Source: Oleispira sp963851095
Lineage (GTDB): Bacteria; Pseudomonadota; Gammaproteobacteria; Pseudomonadales; Oceanobacteraceae
DNA length: 64,000 nt
Direction: 5' to 3'
NCBI GenBank assembly: GCA_963851095.1
Contig: CAWKOX010000014.1
Coordinates: 17,242-81,241 of the forward strand
Shown here one piece after another: positions 37,881-47,602 of this stretch. The notes below the pieces were generated by a model, which did no database searches, was not told where the DNA came from, and worked only from the letters and a program-made list of their open reading frames with translations. The first letter of the stretch is position 1. Each line of letters begins with the position of its first letter. A program made the translations under genes and the position numbers.

Positions 37881-38632
37881 TATGACTGGGGTAGGGTTAT
37901 GCCTGTAAAGACTACCTTACTAGTCTGCAGTATAAGCGTATTATTAATCGCTTTTTGATTAAGAACTGCAAGCTGCTTCCTGTGATAATCAGAAGCAGAT
38001 AATGCAGGCAAGAAATGCATAACTGCCGTTATTCTAGGCTGATTAAGTAAACGTTTAAAGCTGTTTACGAAACTGTCGTCACCCACGAAAGCAACAGCCT
38101 CGGTTATTTCACCTTCAGCGTCAAAATACTGCAAGGCGATAGGCTGAATCATAGACTTTTCACGGATGGCTGCCTGATACAACATGGGTTTAAAAGGCAA
38201 GGTTGATCGTCCTGTTGTCGTTGTGCCTTCTGGAAATACGATAATAGAAGACCCTGATCTAAGCCGATGCTGTAGCTTGGGTAATGAGCGATAAGTTTTA
38301 AACTTGTTTTCTCGTGGAATAAGAATGGTGCCCGTTTTTTTAACAACAGCCCCGATAACGGGCCACTTGCCAACTTCAACTTTAGCAATAAAATCAACCG
38401 TATGGCTGCCTGCTAACAGTAAAATATCGAGCCAAGAGATATGATTACACACCCATAATGCAGGCGCATCAGTCGGCACCCCTTTAATGACCAGCTGTAC
38501 ATTTAAAGCCTGATAGAATTTACGGTACAAAAAGCTAGCAATCTCTCTACGTTTAGCACATTGCCTCAGCACGGGACTAAATAAAATAGGCACAACAATG
38601 ATTATAAGCACCAAATAAAAAAGCGAACCCAA
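37880..38632 (-). CDS. olsA: 1-acyl-sn-glycerol-3-phosphate acyltransferase family, probable OlsA
   Basis: 250 residues from TTG 38632 (no ATG or GTG starts in frame; the true start may differ). One N-terminal helix is followed by PlsC motif I (HISWLDILLL, catalytic His and Asp four apart) and motif III-type FPEGTTTTGRSTL. Next to an OlsB-like gene on the same strand, the likely role is the second acylation, lyso-ornithine lipid to ornithine lipid. PlsC itself remains possible. Confidence 0.75.
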   Translation of the reverse strand: MGSLFYLVLIIIVVPILFSPVLRQCAKRREIASFLYRKFYQALNVQLVIKGVPTDAPALWVCNHISWLDILLLAGSHTVDFIAKVEVGKWPVIGAVVKKTGTILIPRENKFKTYRSLPKLQHRLRSGSSIIVFPEGTTTTGRSTLPFKPMLYQAAIREKSMIQPIALQYFDAEGEITEAVAFVGDDSFVNSFKRLLNQPRITAVMHFLPALSASDYHRKQLAVLNQKAINNTLILQTSKVVFTGITLPQS

Positions 38633-38685
38633 CAGACGTACAGCGGGCCTAACTATTTCGTTATAAATATCTATAGTGAATGCCC

Positions 38686-39441
38686 CTAAGAAAAGTGACG
38701 TAAATAGCGAGGTTTAATGTCTTTTTTAGCCAGCAGAATCACAACATCAGCAACGTTAAAATCATGATCTAAAAAAGCTTCGCCGCACACCTTTGCCCCC
38801 ATCCGCAAATACGTTTTTAACAAAGCTGGCACGTGTTGTTTACCATCAATATTGATATCAAATTGTGGAAGAGGTATTTTAGGCGTCGTCCGAGAGTTCG
38901 AATCGGTAAAATGATTCTCTCGTAAATAATTAACCACCGCGATGGCTTTCGCGCCGCCATCTTGCATAGAAATACTTGCACACCCCATAAGATAATCAAT
39001 GCGATGCTCATTCATAAACTGGCCTATCTGAGACCAAATCAATCCAATAACCGCACCACTTCTGTAGTTAGGATCGACACTGGTACGACCGATTTCCATG
39101 TAGCGAAAATTAGGTTTAATGATCGGCGTGATATCAAATTCACTGGCACTATAATATTCATCAGATGAAGACACTAGGTCACTGGTGATAATCCGGCTAT
39201 AACCAACAATGCTATTTGAAAGGCTATCTTTAACAATCAAGTGTAAACAAATATCATCGAAGGGATCTTTGTCGTGGCTTATTTCAGAAAGATTGAATAC
39301 GCTGGCGCGAAAAACCTGAGCGCGATAGATTTCATCAGGGTCTTTAGTGAAGCAAGCAATAAGCTTTGATTCTACAGGTTTTGTAAGTGAGCCAATATAC
39401 GCTAGTGAGGTTTGTGTCTGATCTTGAGAAAGGCCTGTCAT
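38686..39441 (-). CDS. olsB: Ornithine-acyl-ACP N-acyltransferase-like, OlsB
   Basis: 251 residues, GNAT-related. OlsB-like stretches include the conserved DPNYRSGAVIGLIW, DYLMGCASI, PALLKTYLRMGAKVCGEAFLDHDFNVADVVIL and a C-terminal RYLRHF. It transfers a 3-hydroxyacyl group to ornithine, the first step of phosphate-free ornithine lipids. The stop lies 54 bases from the olsA start on the same strand, so an olsBA operon is likely. Confidence 0.8.
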   Translation of the reverse strand: MTGLSQDQTQTSLAYIGSLTKPVESKLIACFTKDPDEIYRAQVFRASVFNLSEISHDKDPFDDICLHLIVKDSLSNSIVGYSRIITSDLVSSSDEYYSASEFDITPIIKPNFRYMEIGRTSVDPNYRSGAVIGLIWSQIGQFMNEHRIDYLMGCASISMQDGGAKAIAVVNYLRENHFTDSNSRTTPKIPLPQFDINIDGKQHVPALLKTYLRMGAKVCGEAFLDHDFNVADVVILLAKKDIKPRYLRHFS

Positions 39442-39769
39442 TGTAATGTCTCATCTCTGTAATCCATAAAAGATGACTTACTGTAGAATGGCTTTATGAC
39501 AACAGTATTACAGCGTTCGGTTTTTCATTTCAATCAGGTGCTAACAGATCGTAATCTGTCGTTAATTAGCTTTGTGCGCGTCTTATGATTATTTTCAAGC
39601 ACTCTTACAATTTTCGGTACTCTCAAAAATAGGATAGGATATGATGAAAAAATACTGGCAATGACATACAGATAAAAAAGAACAAAACAAAGTGAATGTA
39701 ATTACTCATCATAAATCCATTAAACGAATAGATTAATAATGAGCAATACTCTTTTTTAAAAGACAACGA
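39442..39769. other. Intergenic region upstream of olsB
   Basis: 328 bases between the olsB start and the next gene's stop. It likely carries the olsB promoter. A short palindrome ACAGATCGTAATCTGT sits near 39546. Nothing else is clear. Confidence 0.4.
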
Positions 39770-40066
39770 TTATTCTGTTACCATCATTGTCATTTCATTC
39801 AGGGCAAAGTCTTCAACCGCTCCTTCCGTTGCGGCCATGTAGTCGGCTAAATGTTGATTAGATATATGTGTTTTCCATAGTTCTCGTGATTCCCAATTTT
39901 CATATAGCATGAAATGCCTTGGATTCTCATTGTCTTGATGTAAATCATAATTGATACAGCCCTCTTCAGCGCGTGTAACGTCTATGAGCTTTAAAAGCTC
40001 TGCCTTTACCAAATCAATTTTGTCGGCATTTGCTTTGATGTTTGCAACGATCGTTAGTGTAGCCAT
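39770..40066 (-). CDS. Antibiotic biosynthesis monooxygenase (ABM) domain protein, YgiN-like
   Basis: 98 residues. ABM fold signs are LTIVANIKANADKIDLVKAELLKLIDVTRAEEGCINYDL and the FMLYENWESRELWKTH stretch. YgiN oxidises quinols; this family is otherwise broad. It follows the MDR dehydrogenase by 36 bases on the same strand, so the two may act on the same quinone-type chemistry. Confidence 0.85.
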   Translation of the reverse strand: MATLTIVANIKANADKIDLVKAELLKLIDVTRAEEGCINYDLHQDNENPRHFMLYENWESRELWKTHISNQHLADYMAATEGAVEDFALNEMTMMVTE

Positions 40067-40101
40067 GTTTAATTCCTAAAAATAAAATCAGTAAATTCGT
40101 T

Positions 40102-41151
40102 TTAAAAACCTTCTAAAACAATTTTTCCAATTGATCGGCCAGATTCGAGTGTTTGGTGTGCAGATTTTAAATTTTCAGCATTAACCGTTCCTAAATTCTG
40201 TCCGACGGTTGTTTTGATGTAACCCTGATCGATCAAATCCGATACACGATTAAGCAGATGGCTCTGTTCATCCATATCAGTAGCCTGAAACATCGATCGA
40301 GCAAACATAAACTCAATATGTAACGACTGACTCTTTGGCTTAAGTTTCATAATATCAAGCGGCTTACTAGGATCATCAATCATCGCTATTTTGCCAAAAG
40401 GTTTTAACAACTCGGTATAACTTTCAAAATAAGAATCCGTGCTATTCAAGCTCGCAATATGACTGACCTGATGAAGTCCTTCTTTTTCTATCAATGCATC
40501 AATCTGTGCTTGCAGTGGTTTGGTATGATCAACCACATAATCTGCACCTAGCTTTTTGACCCACGCTTGTGAACTTTCACGTGACGCCGTAGCAATCACT
40601 GTCGCACCGGTAATCGCTTTGGCTATCTGAATTAGAATAGAACCCACACCACCCGCAGCACCCGTCACCAGAATAACTTCATCAGATTTTTGTGTAGAAC
40701 CTGGGCTTTGTTGTTGTATTGCTAAATGCTCAAACAATAATTCCCACGCTGTAATCGATGTCAGTGGTAACGCAGCTGCCTCAGAATCAGATAGGCTCTT
40801 CGGTTTAGTGCCGACAATGCGTTCATCCACCAGTTGATACTCTGCATTGCAACCTTGACGATTTAGATCACCCGCATAATAAACCTGATCGCCTGGTTTA
40901 AACTGTGTTGCCGCTTCACCTACCGCCATCACTTCACCGACAGCATCCCAACCAATGACTTTGAACTCACCTTTTTCAGCTGCAACATTTTGGCGGATTT
41001 TGTAATCCACTGGATTTACAGCAATGGCCTTCACTTTAATCAGTAAATCACGACCAGAAGCCACAGGTATCGATAATTCAATATCCTTTAAAGATTCAGC
41101 GTCATTAATAGGTAACGATTGTGTGTAGCCAATAGCTTTCATAGTTGTCAT
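40102..41151 (-). CDS. Zinc-binding alcohol dehydrogenase / quinone oxidoreductase family (MDR)
   Basis: 349 residues. The NAD(P)-binding motif is VTGAAGGVGSILIQIAKA, and the GroES-like N-terminus has AVNPVDYKIRQN and GWDAVGEVMAVG. No catalytic zinc Cys is visible, so it is probably a zinc-independent quinone reductase type. It is followed by the ABM gene and divergent from the LysR gene at 41281. A shortened relic of a similar gene lies at 24355. Confidence 0.88.
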   Translation of the reverse strand: MTTMKAIGYTQSLPINDAESLKDIELSIPVASGRDLLIKVKAIAVNPVDYKIRQNVAAEKGEFKVIGWDAVGEVMAVGEAATQFKPGDQVYYAGDLNRQGCNAEYQLVDERIVGTKPKSLSDSEAAALPLTSITAWELLFEHLAIQQQSPGSTQKSDEVILVTGAAGGVGSILIQIAKAITGATVIATASRESSQAWVKKLGADYVVDHTKPLQAQIDALIEKEGLHQVSHIASLNSTDSYFESYTELLKPFGKIAMIDDPSKPLDIMKLKPKSQSLHIEFMFARSMFQATDMDEQSHLLNRVSDLIDQGYIKTTVGQNLGTVNAENLKSAHQTLESGRSIGKIVLEGF

Positions 41152-41280
41152 ATAAACGTTCTCTCGTTGTCTGATATTGATTAATTTAGTGATCGTACTC
41201 AGTAGTTGTAATAGTAAGTCTTGAATAACATCGAATAAACAGCATAATCATTGATTCATTATCAAATAAAATTTGAAAAT

Positions 41281-42252
41281 ATGTTATTAGAAGATCTTCA
41301 CGTCGTCCTAAAAGTCGCTGAATTCAAAAGCATTACGGCCGCAGCAGAGAGTTTGGATATACGCACGGCCACCGCAAGTGCAGCGCTCAAGCGCGTAGAA
41401 CGCACTTTAGGGGCTGAATTGTTTGTTCGAACAACCCGACAACTTAGAGTCTCTAGTGCGGGTGAAAGGTATATTCCTCAATGCGAGCAAGCCTTACTGA
41501 TGCTGGAGCAAGCGAAGCAAACGATGAAGGGCGATTTAGACATTGTTGATGGAGAACTACGCATAGCCCTTCCTTCTGACCTAGGGCGCAATATCGTCTC
41601 ACCTTGGCTGGATGAATTTTTAGATATTCATCCAAAAGTCAGTTTAAGAGTGAATGTTAGTGATAGTAATATCGACTTTTACCGCGACTCTGTAGATGTT
41701 GCACTTCGTTATGGCTCACCCAATGATGCCAGTCTGTATGGTTTTAAAATCTGTAATGTTCCTGGGCTGCTATGCGCTTCTCAAAGTTATCTAGACACAC
41801 ATGGAGTCCCTAAGCATCCCAATGACCTACTGTCACACAACGGTCTTTTTTATCAGCTGCACGACATTATTAACGATACGTGGACGTTTTCTTTAGATCC
41901 CAAATACTCTAAATGTAACAGCACCAAAGAGAAAAATTCAGAATATAAGATAAAAATGACCGGCAGCCATGCATCCAACGACGGGGACTTAGTAAGACGC
42001 TGGTGTGTTGCCGGCAAAGGACTCGCCGTTAAATCGTGCTTAGATATGTCGGTTGATTTACTCTCAGGAAACGTCGTCAGCGTTATGCCCGAGTTTCAGC
42101 CTAGAGCAACAGAGCTATGGATCGTCTGCCCAAGCAGACAATCCATCACTCCTGCCATTCGTCTATTAAGAGATTTTTTACGCGAAAAAAGTAAGGTTAT
42201 TTTAAATCAACTGATTGAAAAAGAAATTGTAGATCATAGCGTTTTTGAATAA
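41281..42252 (+). CDS. LysR-family transcriptional regulator
   Basis: About 323 residues from ATG 41281 (the ORF opens with TTG 41251). The winged helix has KSITAAAESLDIRTATASAALKRVERTLGAELFVRTTRQL. It is divergent from the MDR dehydrogenase / ABM pair, a typical regulator-target arrangement. The inducer is unknown. Confidence 0.88.
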   Translation: MLLEDLHVVLKVAEFKSITAAAESLDIRTATASAALKRVERTLGAELFVRTTRQLRVSSAGERYIPQCEQALLMLEQAKQTMKGDLDIVDGELRIALPSDLGRNIVSPWLDEFLDIHPKVSLRVNVSDSNIDFYRDSVDVALRYGSPNDASLYGFKICNVPGLLCASQSYLDTHGVPKHPNDLLSHNGLFYQLHDIINDTWTFSLDPKYSKCNSTKEKNSEYKIKMTGSHASNDGDLVRRWCVAGKGLAVKSCLDMSVDLLSGNVVSVMPEFQPRATELWIVCPSRQSITPAIRLLRDFLREKSKVILNQLIEKEIVDHSVFE

Positions 42253-42306
42253 GTCTTTTTGGCACTATGCCCTGATAACTTAATAGAAATATCTTTTATC
42301 TTCAGA

Positions 42307-43635
42307 CTATTGCCTATCATCCACAACTGAGTCATAGCGTAGGCTATATTCACCCTCTTCGTTCTCATCCGCATATACGTTTTCTTCATATTTAAATGTC
42401 ACAGGGTCTGCATCAACGACCTTGTATTCACTCCAATATACATGCTTAGCATCTTTTGAAAAACGATCGGAAATAACCGTAAAAGTCTCTGCATCTGCCC
42501 CCATAATAAGATTGCCATGATAAAATATTTCATCCGCTATACGGACATAAACGCTCTCATTTTGGTCAAGAACAATAACATCAGCAGGCTTAATATCTGC
42601 TAGTTTTTTATTTCTACCATAAACCTCATTATCGTAGGCATAAAAGTCGTTAGTGATCCTTTCAATATCGTCACTAGGAACCAGAATGACAGTCGTTGCC
42701 TCTAAATGCAGTGACTTCCATTTCCAGATTTTTTTCAGCTCATCGGCAACCGATCGAGTAACTTCAGAGAGCTTTTTATTCGCGACGATATAACCATTGT
42801 AATAAAGGTTATTTTGATCTTTTGAAATATCATCATTGAATACTTTGAAGGTATTTGGATCACTCTCTGGAATCGGCGTATTGAAATAATACGCTTGGTT
42901 CTTATCTTTTCTGTAATAAGGAGAGATAACCGTAAAACCCTCAGCCACCATGCCTTCAACAATTTCACCATGAGAGTAAACAGAAGTAGAATCTATCGCA
43001 TATTCATCATCGATAATTTTAAACTCGTCGGCTTGCTGACTAATAACCACCCCGTTATAAAGTATTTGCTTTCCATGCCTAATATAGCGATCGTTGCCAT
43101 TAGGTAATGCTGCAGGGGTCGTTTCCCGTGGAATTTTTACATCAATGTAATAATACAGGTGAGTTTTATCCATGGCGTAAGCGCCTAAAAGATAAGAGAA
43201 GGATTCTGGATCAGCGCCTTCAATAAGTTCGCCATAACAAAAAACTTTACCATCACTAATAAGATAACCCGAATTAGCACTGTCTGAATTAAATTCAGAT
43301 GTAACCGGAAGAACCGAACTGGGGTTAGCCCCCACAACAGGCTTGCCATCGTAATAAAGATTGTTGATATCTTTTGCGTAAGACTGATCGATCACTTCAA
43401 ACGTTTCTGGGTCTGCTTCCTCAATGTCTTTTCCTCCAACCTGAAAGAAATTGCCACTTAAAACGTAAATCACTTTATCGCCTTGCCGATAGTATTGATT
43501 ACTTACGTCACTATCATAAGCAGTCGCGTTATGCGTGCTTGGGCTATTTACATAAAATGAAAAAGCAGCAAAAATTAATGCTGCTGCAATCGGTAAGGCC
43601 AGAAAAATAATGCCAAGCCACATCAGTATTTTCAT
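42307..43635 (-). CDS. DKNYY domain repeat protein, membrane anchored
   Basis: 442 residues. One N-terminal helix (GIIFLALPIAAALIFAAFSFYV) is followed by many repeats of the form D-K-N/T-x-Y-Y/V-G/Y-x-I-x-x-A-D-P-x-S/T-F, for example SYAKDINNLYYDGKPVVGANPSSV and FSKDAKHVYW. The DKNYY family is widespread and functionally unknown. A single repeat recurs in the 60-residue gene at 37698. It is convergent with the LysR gene at 41281. Confidence 0.85.
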   Translation of the reverse strand: MKILMWLGIIFLALPIAAALIFAAFSFYVNSPSTHNATAYDSDVSNQYYRQGDKVIYVLSGNFFQVGGKDIEEADPETFEVIDQSYAKDINNLYYDGKPVVGANPSSVLPVTSEFNSDSANSGYLISDGKVFCYGELIEGADPESFSYLLGAYAMDKTHLYYYIDVKIPRETTPAALPNGNDRYIRHGKQILYNGVVISQQADEFKIIDDEYAIDSTSVYSHGEIVEGMVAEGFTVISPYYRKDKNQAYYFNTPIPESDPNTFKVFNDDISKDQNNLYYNGYIVANKKLSEVTRSVADELKKIWKWKSLHLEATTVILVPSDDIERITNDFYAYDNEVYGRNKKLADIKPADVIVLDQNESVYVRIADEIFYHGNLIMGADAETFTVISDRFSKDAKHVYWSEYKVVDADPVTFKYEENVYADENEEGEYSLRYDSVVDDRQ

Positions 43636-43806
43636 GTATTTATTCCGTGTATCATAAAACCCTATTAATCAGAAACATAACATATTAAGCAATTGTCTAA
43701 AGTAGCTTCATCACAGAATTGTGATGAACAACTAATATAATTTGCATACATGAGACCACATAAAAGTCCCAAGTAAAAAAACCACATAGAGCTTTGAAAA
43801 ATTAAG

Positions 43807-45540
43807 CTACGACGAACAACTCAAATGAGACACCCCGCCCATCGCAAAAAACTCAGCGGGCTTCAAACGATAGTATTTGCTGTCTATTTCTTGCGACTGT
43901 TCGGCATAAGGATTCGTCATAATGTCTTGAAGTTCTTTAATTAAAGAATAATCCCCCATTTGCGCTTGTTGATAAGCTGGTTTAACAAACCATTCGCGCA
44001 AAATATACTTGGGATTGACGAGCTTCATCTGCTTAGAAAGCTCTTCACGAGAACCACTTAGCAACGACTTCCATTTTTCTAACCACTTTTCCCAGCGCTT
44101 ATCCATTTCTTCAATACTTTGTGCACTGTTAGCTGAGCCGTTATAAAAACTTTTCTTCAATGGCTCAATATCATCAGGGATCGACGAAAGCTCGCGGAAA
44201 AACATCGTATAATCGACAGGAGTTTGTATCATCAGTTTTTGCAGTTCAGAGAATAACTCATAGTCAAAATCATCCACACCGTCTTTCAAAACCAAACCCA
44301 ATTTAGCCGCCCACATTTTTTTCATGTGCATGCGCATAACATTCTGAAATTCGCTTTCTATTTCTTCAAACGCTTCTAAACACTTTTTATCCGAGACAAG
44401 TAAAGGTCGCAGAGCCGAACAGAACATAACAAAGTTACTTTCTGCCGCATTAGGCTGATTCAAAAATGAGAAGTGACGACCGCCGCCCGTCCATGGCTGA
44501 TAATACGGATTAAACACATCGCAAAAACCAAACGGGCCATAATCAAGCGTAAAACCACCCGCCGCGCAATTATCACTATTGAAATTACCTTGGCAAAAAC
44601 CCACACGAATCCAATTGGCGATCAAGGATATAAGACGATCTCGAAATTCTCTCGCCAGCACCACCACTTTTTCAGCAAGGCCAAGCTGCGGATCGATAAC
44701 GCCAGCGTATTCACGATCAATCAAGTGCAGCACAATTTTCTCAAGCTCTTCCATGGCCTGCGGGTGCTCATTATTACGAGTACGACGCGCAAACAATTCA
44801 AGCTGGCCCACGCGTAAAAACGACGGTGCAACCCGTGTCGAAATAGCGACCGCTTCAGACACCATCCGATCAGGATTCTCGGCACGCGAACCTTCCGAAT
44901 ACCAAGGTCGCTGCACTGTCTCTGACTTTGAAACGTACAAACTCAACGAACGAGATGTCGGCACACCCAAAGCGTGCATGTGCTCTTGGGCCAAGAACTC
45001 TCGAATGCTCGAACGTAAAACCGCACGACCGTCCGCACCACGGCAATAAGGCGTACGACCGCCTCCTTTCAACTGCATTTCCCAGCGCTGACCATTAATC
45101 ACCGCCTCAAGCACAGACACCGCACGACCGTCGCCATAACCATTACCTGTTTGGAACGGACACTGCTGAATGTATTCCGTGCCGTAAATAGACAGCGCAT
45201 AACCCGTTGCCCAGCCCACTTTACGCATCGGCTCAGGAACCTGAGTAATATCCCCAGAAAACAGACGCATAAAATCAGACGACTCCGCCAAGCTGTCAGC
45301 AAAACCCAACTCAGAAAAAAACGACTTACTGTGCGTTATGTATTCAGGATCCGCGATCGGCGTAGGCTGAACCGGCACATAATGCCCTGAAAAGACTTGG
45401 CGCGAACGATGGTCGATACCGTCTTCGGTCGCGTGAGGATCGCAGTTAAGCGTATCCATAAGGGAATAGTTTGCCAATTTGGCAAGATCATCGAGGGTCG
45501 AAACCGCTGGGGCCGTGTTCTCAGGTAGCTTAGTTGTCAT
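43807..45540 (-). CDS. selO: Protein adenylyltransferase SelO (YdiU)
   Basis: 577 residues. SelO is a pseudokinase that AMPylates proteins. Visible signature stretches are QCPFQTGNGYGDGRAVSVLEAV, WEMQLKGGGRTPYCRGADGRAVLRSSIREFL and GVPTSRSLSLY. It lacks a C-terminal selenocysteine as far as seen. Longer than E. coli YdiU (about 478). It stands alone upstream of a divergent LysR gene. Confidence 0.9.
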   Translation of the reverse strand: MTTKLPENTAPAVSTLDDLAKLANYSLMDTLNCDPHATEDGIDHRSRQVFSGHYVPVQPTPIADPEYITHSKSFFSELGFADSLAESSDFMRLFSGDITQVPEPMRKVGWATGYALSIYGTEYIQQCPFQTGNGYGDGRAVSVLEAVINGQRWEMQLKGGGRTPYCRGADGRAVLRSSIREFLAQEHMHALGVPTSRSLSLYVSKSETVQRPWYSEGSRAENPDRMVSEAVAISTRVAPSFLRVGQLELFARRTRNNEHPQAMEELEKIVLHLIDREYAGVIDPQLGLAEKVVVLAREFRDRLISLIANWIRVGFCQGNFNSDNCAAGGFTLDYGPFGFCDVFNPYYQPWTGGGRHFSFLNQPNAAESNFVMFCSALRPLLVSDKKCLEAFEEIESEFQNVMRMHMKKMWAAKLGLVLKDGVDDFDYELFSELQKLMIQTPVDYTMFFRELSSIPDDIEPLKKSFYNGSANSAQSIEEMDKRWEKWLEKWKSLLSGSREELSKQMKLVNPKYILREWFVKPAYQQAQMGDYSLIKELQDIMTNPYAEQSQEIDSKYYRLKPAEFFAMGGVSHLSCSS

Positions 45541-45770
45541 AGTGGTATATACCAGAGTTCGTGAAGATAAATAATACTGCGTATCTTAACCCGTTATGTA
45601 ACATTCCTCATTATTCGAATGAAAATGAATGTTTCAATAAGCGTAAATGTGTTATGAAACTCACAAGCAATGCATCCATGCAGCCACCCACCTTTACATA
45701 AACACTGATAATATCGATACTGAGCCAATAAAAGCACACTCAAAAAACATCACAAGGCATACACAAAAGC

Positions 45771-46658
45771 ATGGATAGACGCGCGATAAAATTCGATTGG
45801 AATCAAGCACGGGCATTTCTTGTGACGGCTGAAGAAGGCTCTCTATCAGCGGCTGCCCGAGCACTGGATATGACCCAACCCACAGTTGGGCGACAAGTCG
45901 CAGCGTTAGAAGCAGAGCTCGGGGTTTTATTATTTGAAAGAACAAATTCAGGGCTAGTACTCACACAAAGTGGCATTGACTTAATGGCACAAGTACAAGC
46001 GATGGGAAGTGCTGCAACCAACTTATCATTATTAGCGTCAGGTCATGCCGAGACGGTTGAAGGCAGTGTTTGTATCAGTGCGACAGAAATGATTGCGGCC
46101 TATACGCTTCCGGCAATAATAGAAAAAATACGCAACAAATGGCCAAAAATTGAAATAGAAATAATTGCCTCCAGCGATACCAGCGATTTGTCGCGCCGCG
46201 AAGCCGATATTGCAATTCGCAACTATCGCCCCACACAACAGGAACTGATCGCCAAGCGTGTTCAAAATACTCTAGGCCATCTATACGCCTCTAAACGCTA
46301 TATAAAAACTCTTAAGCACCGACAGTCTCCACAAGATTTAAATAACGCTATTTTTCTTGGCGTTGATCACTCAAACCGTATTATTTCGTACCTTAATAAA
46401 TTTGGTTTTCAGCTAAATCTGAATAACTTCCCCGTCATTGTTGCCAATCACCTAGTACAGTGGGAAATGGTAAAACAAGGCATCGGCATTGGTTTTATGA
46501 CAGCCCATATCGGTGATGCAGAATCTTCAGTTGAAAGAGTATTACCCACACTTCCAGCCTTTGAAACCGAGACCTGGCTGGTTGCCCACAGAGAATTAAA
46601 AACCAGCCGCCGACTCCGAATCGTATTTGATTATTTGGCCGAAGAACTGAGTCAGTGA
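45771..46658 (+). CDS. LysR-family transcriptional regulator
   Basis: 295 residues. The winged helix has GSLSAAARALDMTQPTVGRQVAALEAELGVLLFERTNSGL, then a co-inducer domain. It is divergent from selO and 147 bases ahead of a VOC-family gene on the same strand, either of which may be its target. Confidence 0.88.
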   Translation: MDRRAIKFDWNQARAFLVTAEEGSLSAAARALDMTQPTVGRQVAALEAELGVLLFERTNSGLVLTQSGIDLMAQVQAMGSAATNLSLLASGHAETVEGSVCISATEMIAAYTLPAIIEKIRNKWPKIEIEIIASSDTSDLSRREADIAIRNYRPTQQELIAKRVQNTLGHLYASKRYIKTLKHRQSPQDLNNAIFLGVDHSNRIISYLNKFGFQLNLNNFPVIVANHLVQWEMVKQGIGIGFMTAHIGDAESSVERVLPTLPAFETETWLVAHRELKTSRRLRIVFDYLAEELSQ

Positions 46659-46804
46659 ACTATGGATGAGCGAATGCATTTACGCATAGCCGCTATACGG
46701 TTAACGCCATTGCTGGCCATTATTGGCCTCGATATACTTTACGCTGACTAAACATTCACGCCAAAGCTTTACTAAGCCTAAGCACACGTAAGAGACATGA
46801 CTTT

Positions 46805-47161
46805 ATGAAAATGAGCTATAGCGTTTTAGGAACAAACAACATGGAAGCGGCGATTAAATTCTACGATTCCCTTTTCGAACAAACAGAACTTAACCAAGTA
46901 TTCGCAACCGACAGGATGACCTTCTGGCAGTGTGAAGATTTTGCCTTTGCCATAGCGATCCCCTTTGATGAAGAGCCCGCCACGAATGGAAATGGCACAA
47001 TGATTGGTTTTTCTGTAGGCTCTACCGAAGAAGTAAAACGCCTTTATAAAAAGGCTATTGAACTAGGAGGCACTAGTGAAGGTGAGCCCAGTCAAAGAGG
47101 ACCTCGTTTCTCTGGGTATGTGAGAGATTTGGATAAAAACAAACTGTGTTTTTTCGAATAA
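46805..47161 (+). CDS. VOC-superfamily protein
   Basis: 118 residues. Fold signs: YSVLGTNNMEAAIKFYDSLFEQ at the start and RFSGYVRDLDKNKLCFFE at the end, with CEDFAFAIAIPFDEEP in the middle. Metal ligands are not all visible, so it may bind rather than catalyse. The 3' end is followed directly by a decayed region. Confidence 0.78.
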   Translation: MKMSYSVLGTNNMEAAIKFYDSLFEQTELNQVFATDRMTFWQCEDFAFAIAIPFDEEPATNGNGTMIGFSVGSTEEVKRLYKKAIELGGTSEGEPSQRGPRFSGYVRDLDKNKLCFFE

Positions 47162-47224
47162 CCGTTACGTCTTTATTGCCGTCGTATGAACAAGTGCCGC
47201 TAGTTAACCGCTACGTATTCTTTC

Positions 47225-47298
47225 GCGCACTTCATAATCCATTAGGTTGCCCTGCGCATCCAACTTCATACGACAGCATTCGTCAAATACACTTCTCA
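47225..47298 (-). pseudogene. Duplicated 3' end of the sigZ gene
   Basis: The 74 bases match 48601-48674 with about four mismatches and encode, on the minus strand, the C-terminal residues of SigZ up to the end (CCHMKLDAQGNLMDYEVR region). The copy is directly abutted by the MITE-like element at 47304, so its 5' part has been lost. It lies 1.4 kb upstream of the intact gene. Confidence 0.8.
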
Positions 47299-47303
47299 AT
47301 CAC

Positions 47304-47446
47304 AATCAAGGGGGCAGAGTTCTTGATTTAAATAATCCTGGGGAAGTTCAGGTTATTTTTATAAAACTAAAAGCACACCTAAAAAACCAACAGGATTATT
47401 GGGTAACCACTGCAGTCGCGGGATCAAGTACTCTGACCCCTTGATC
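47304..47446. repeat. MITE-like element with 24-base imperfect inverted ends
   Basis: Left end AATCAAGGGGGCAGAGTTCTTGAT (47304-47327) pairs with the reverse complement of the right end (47423-47446) at 21 of 24 positions. The 95-base interior matches, at high identity, the copy at 60984-61107 (AAAACTAAAAGCACACCTAAAAA and neighbours). The same end motif recurs around the IS4 element. Non-coding; a non-autonomous mobile element or extragenic palindromic repeat is likely. Confidence 0.7.
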
Positions 47447-47602
47447 GCCCTGATCGGACCCCTTGATCGAACGTATGTTAAAAATTAGTCGCATTAGCTA
47501 TTAAAATCCGCCGATAATAAAACTAGGTATATAAAGTATAATGAATAGACTTCCTTTTCATTATACTCTGTTTAACCCAACTATCTTACAGGCTTAATTT
47601 TT

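Noticed and set aside
38632..38690. Possible olsB-olsA in-frame split by a single stop codon
   Set aside because: Position arithmetic shows the two genes are in different frames, so it is an ordinary gene boundary and not a split fusion.
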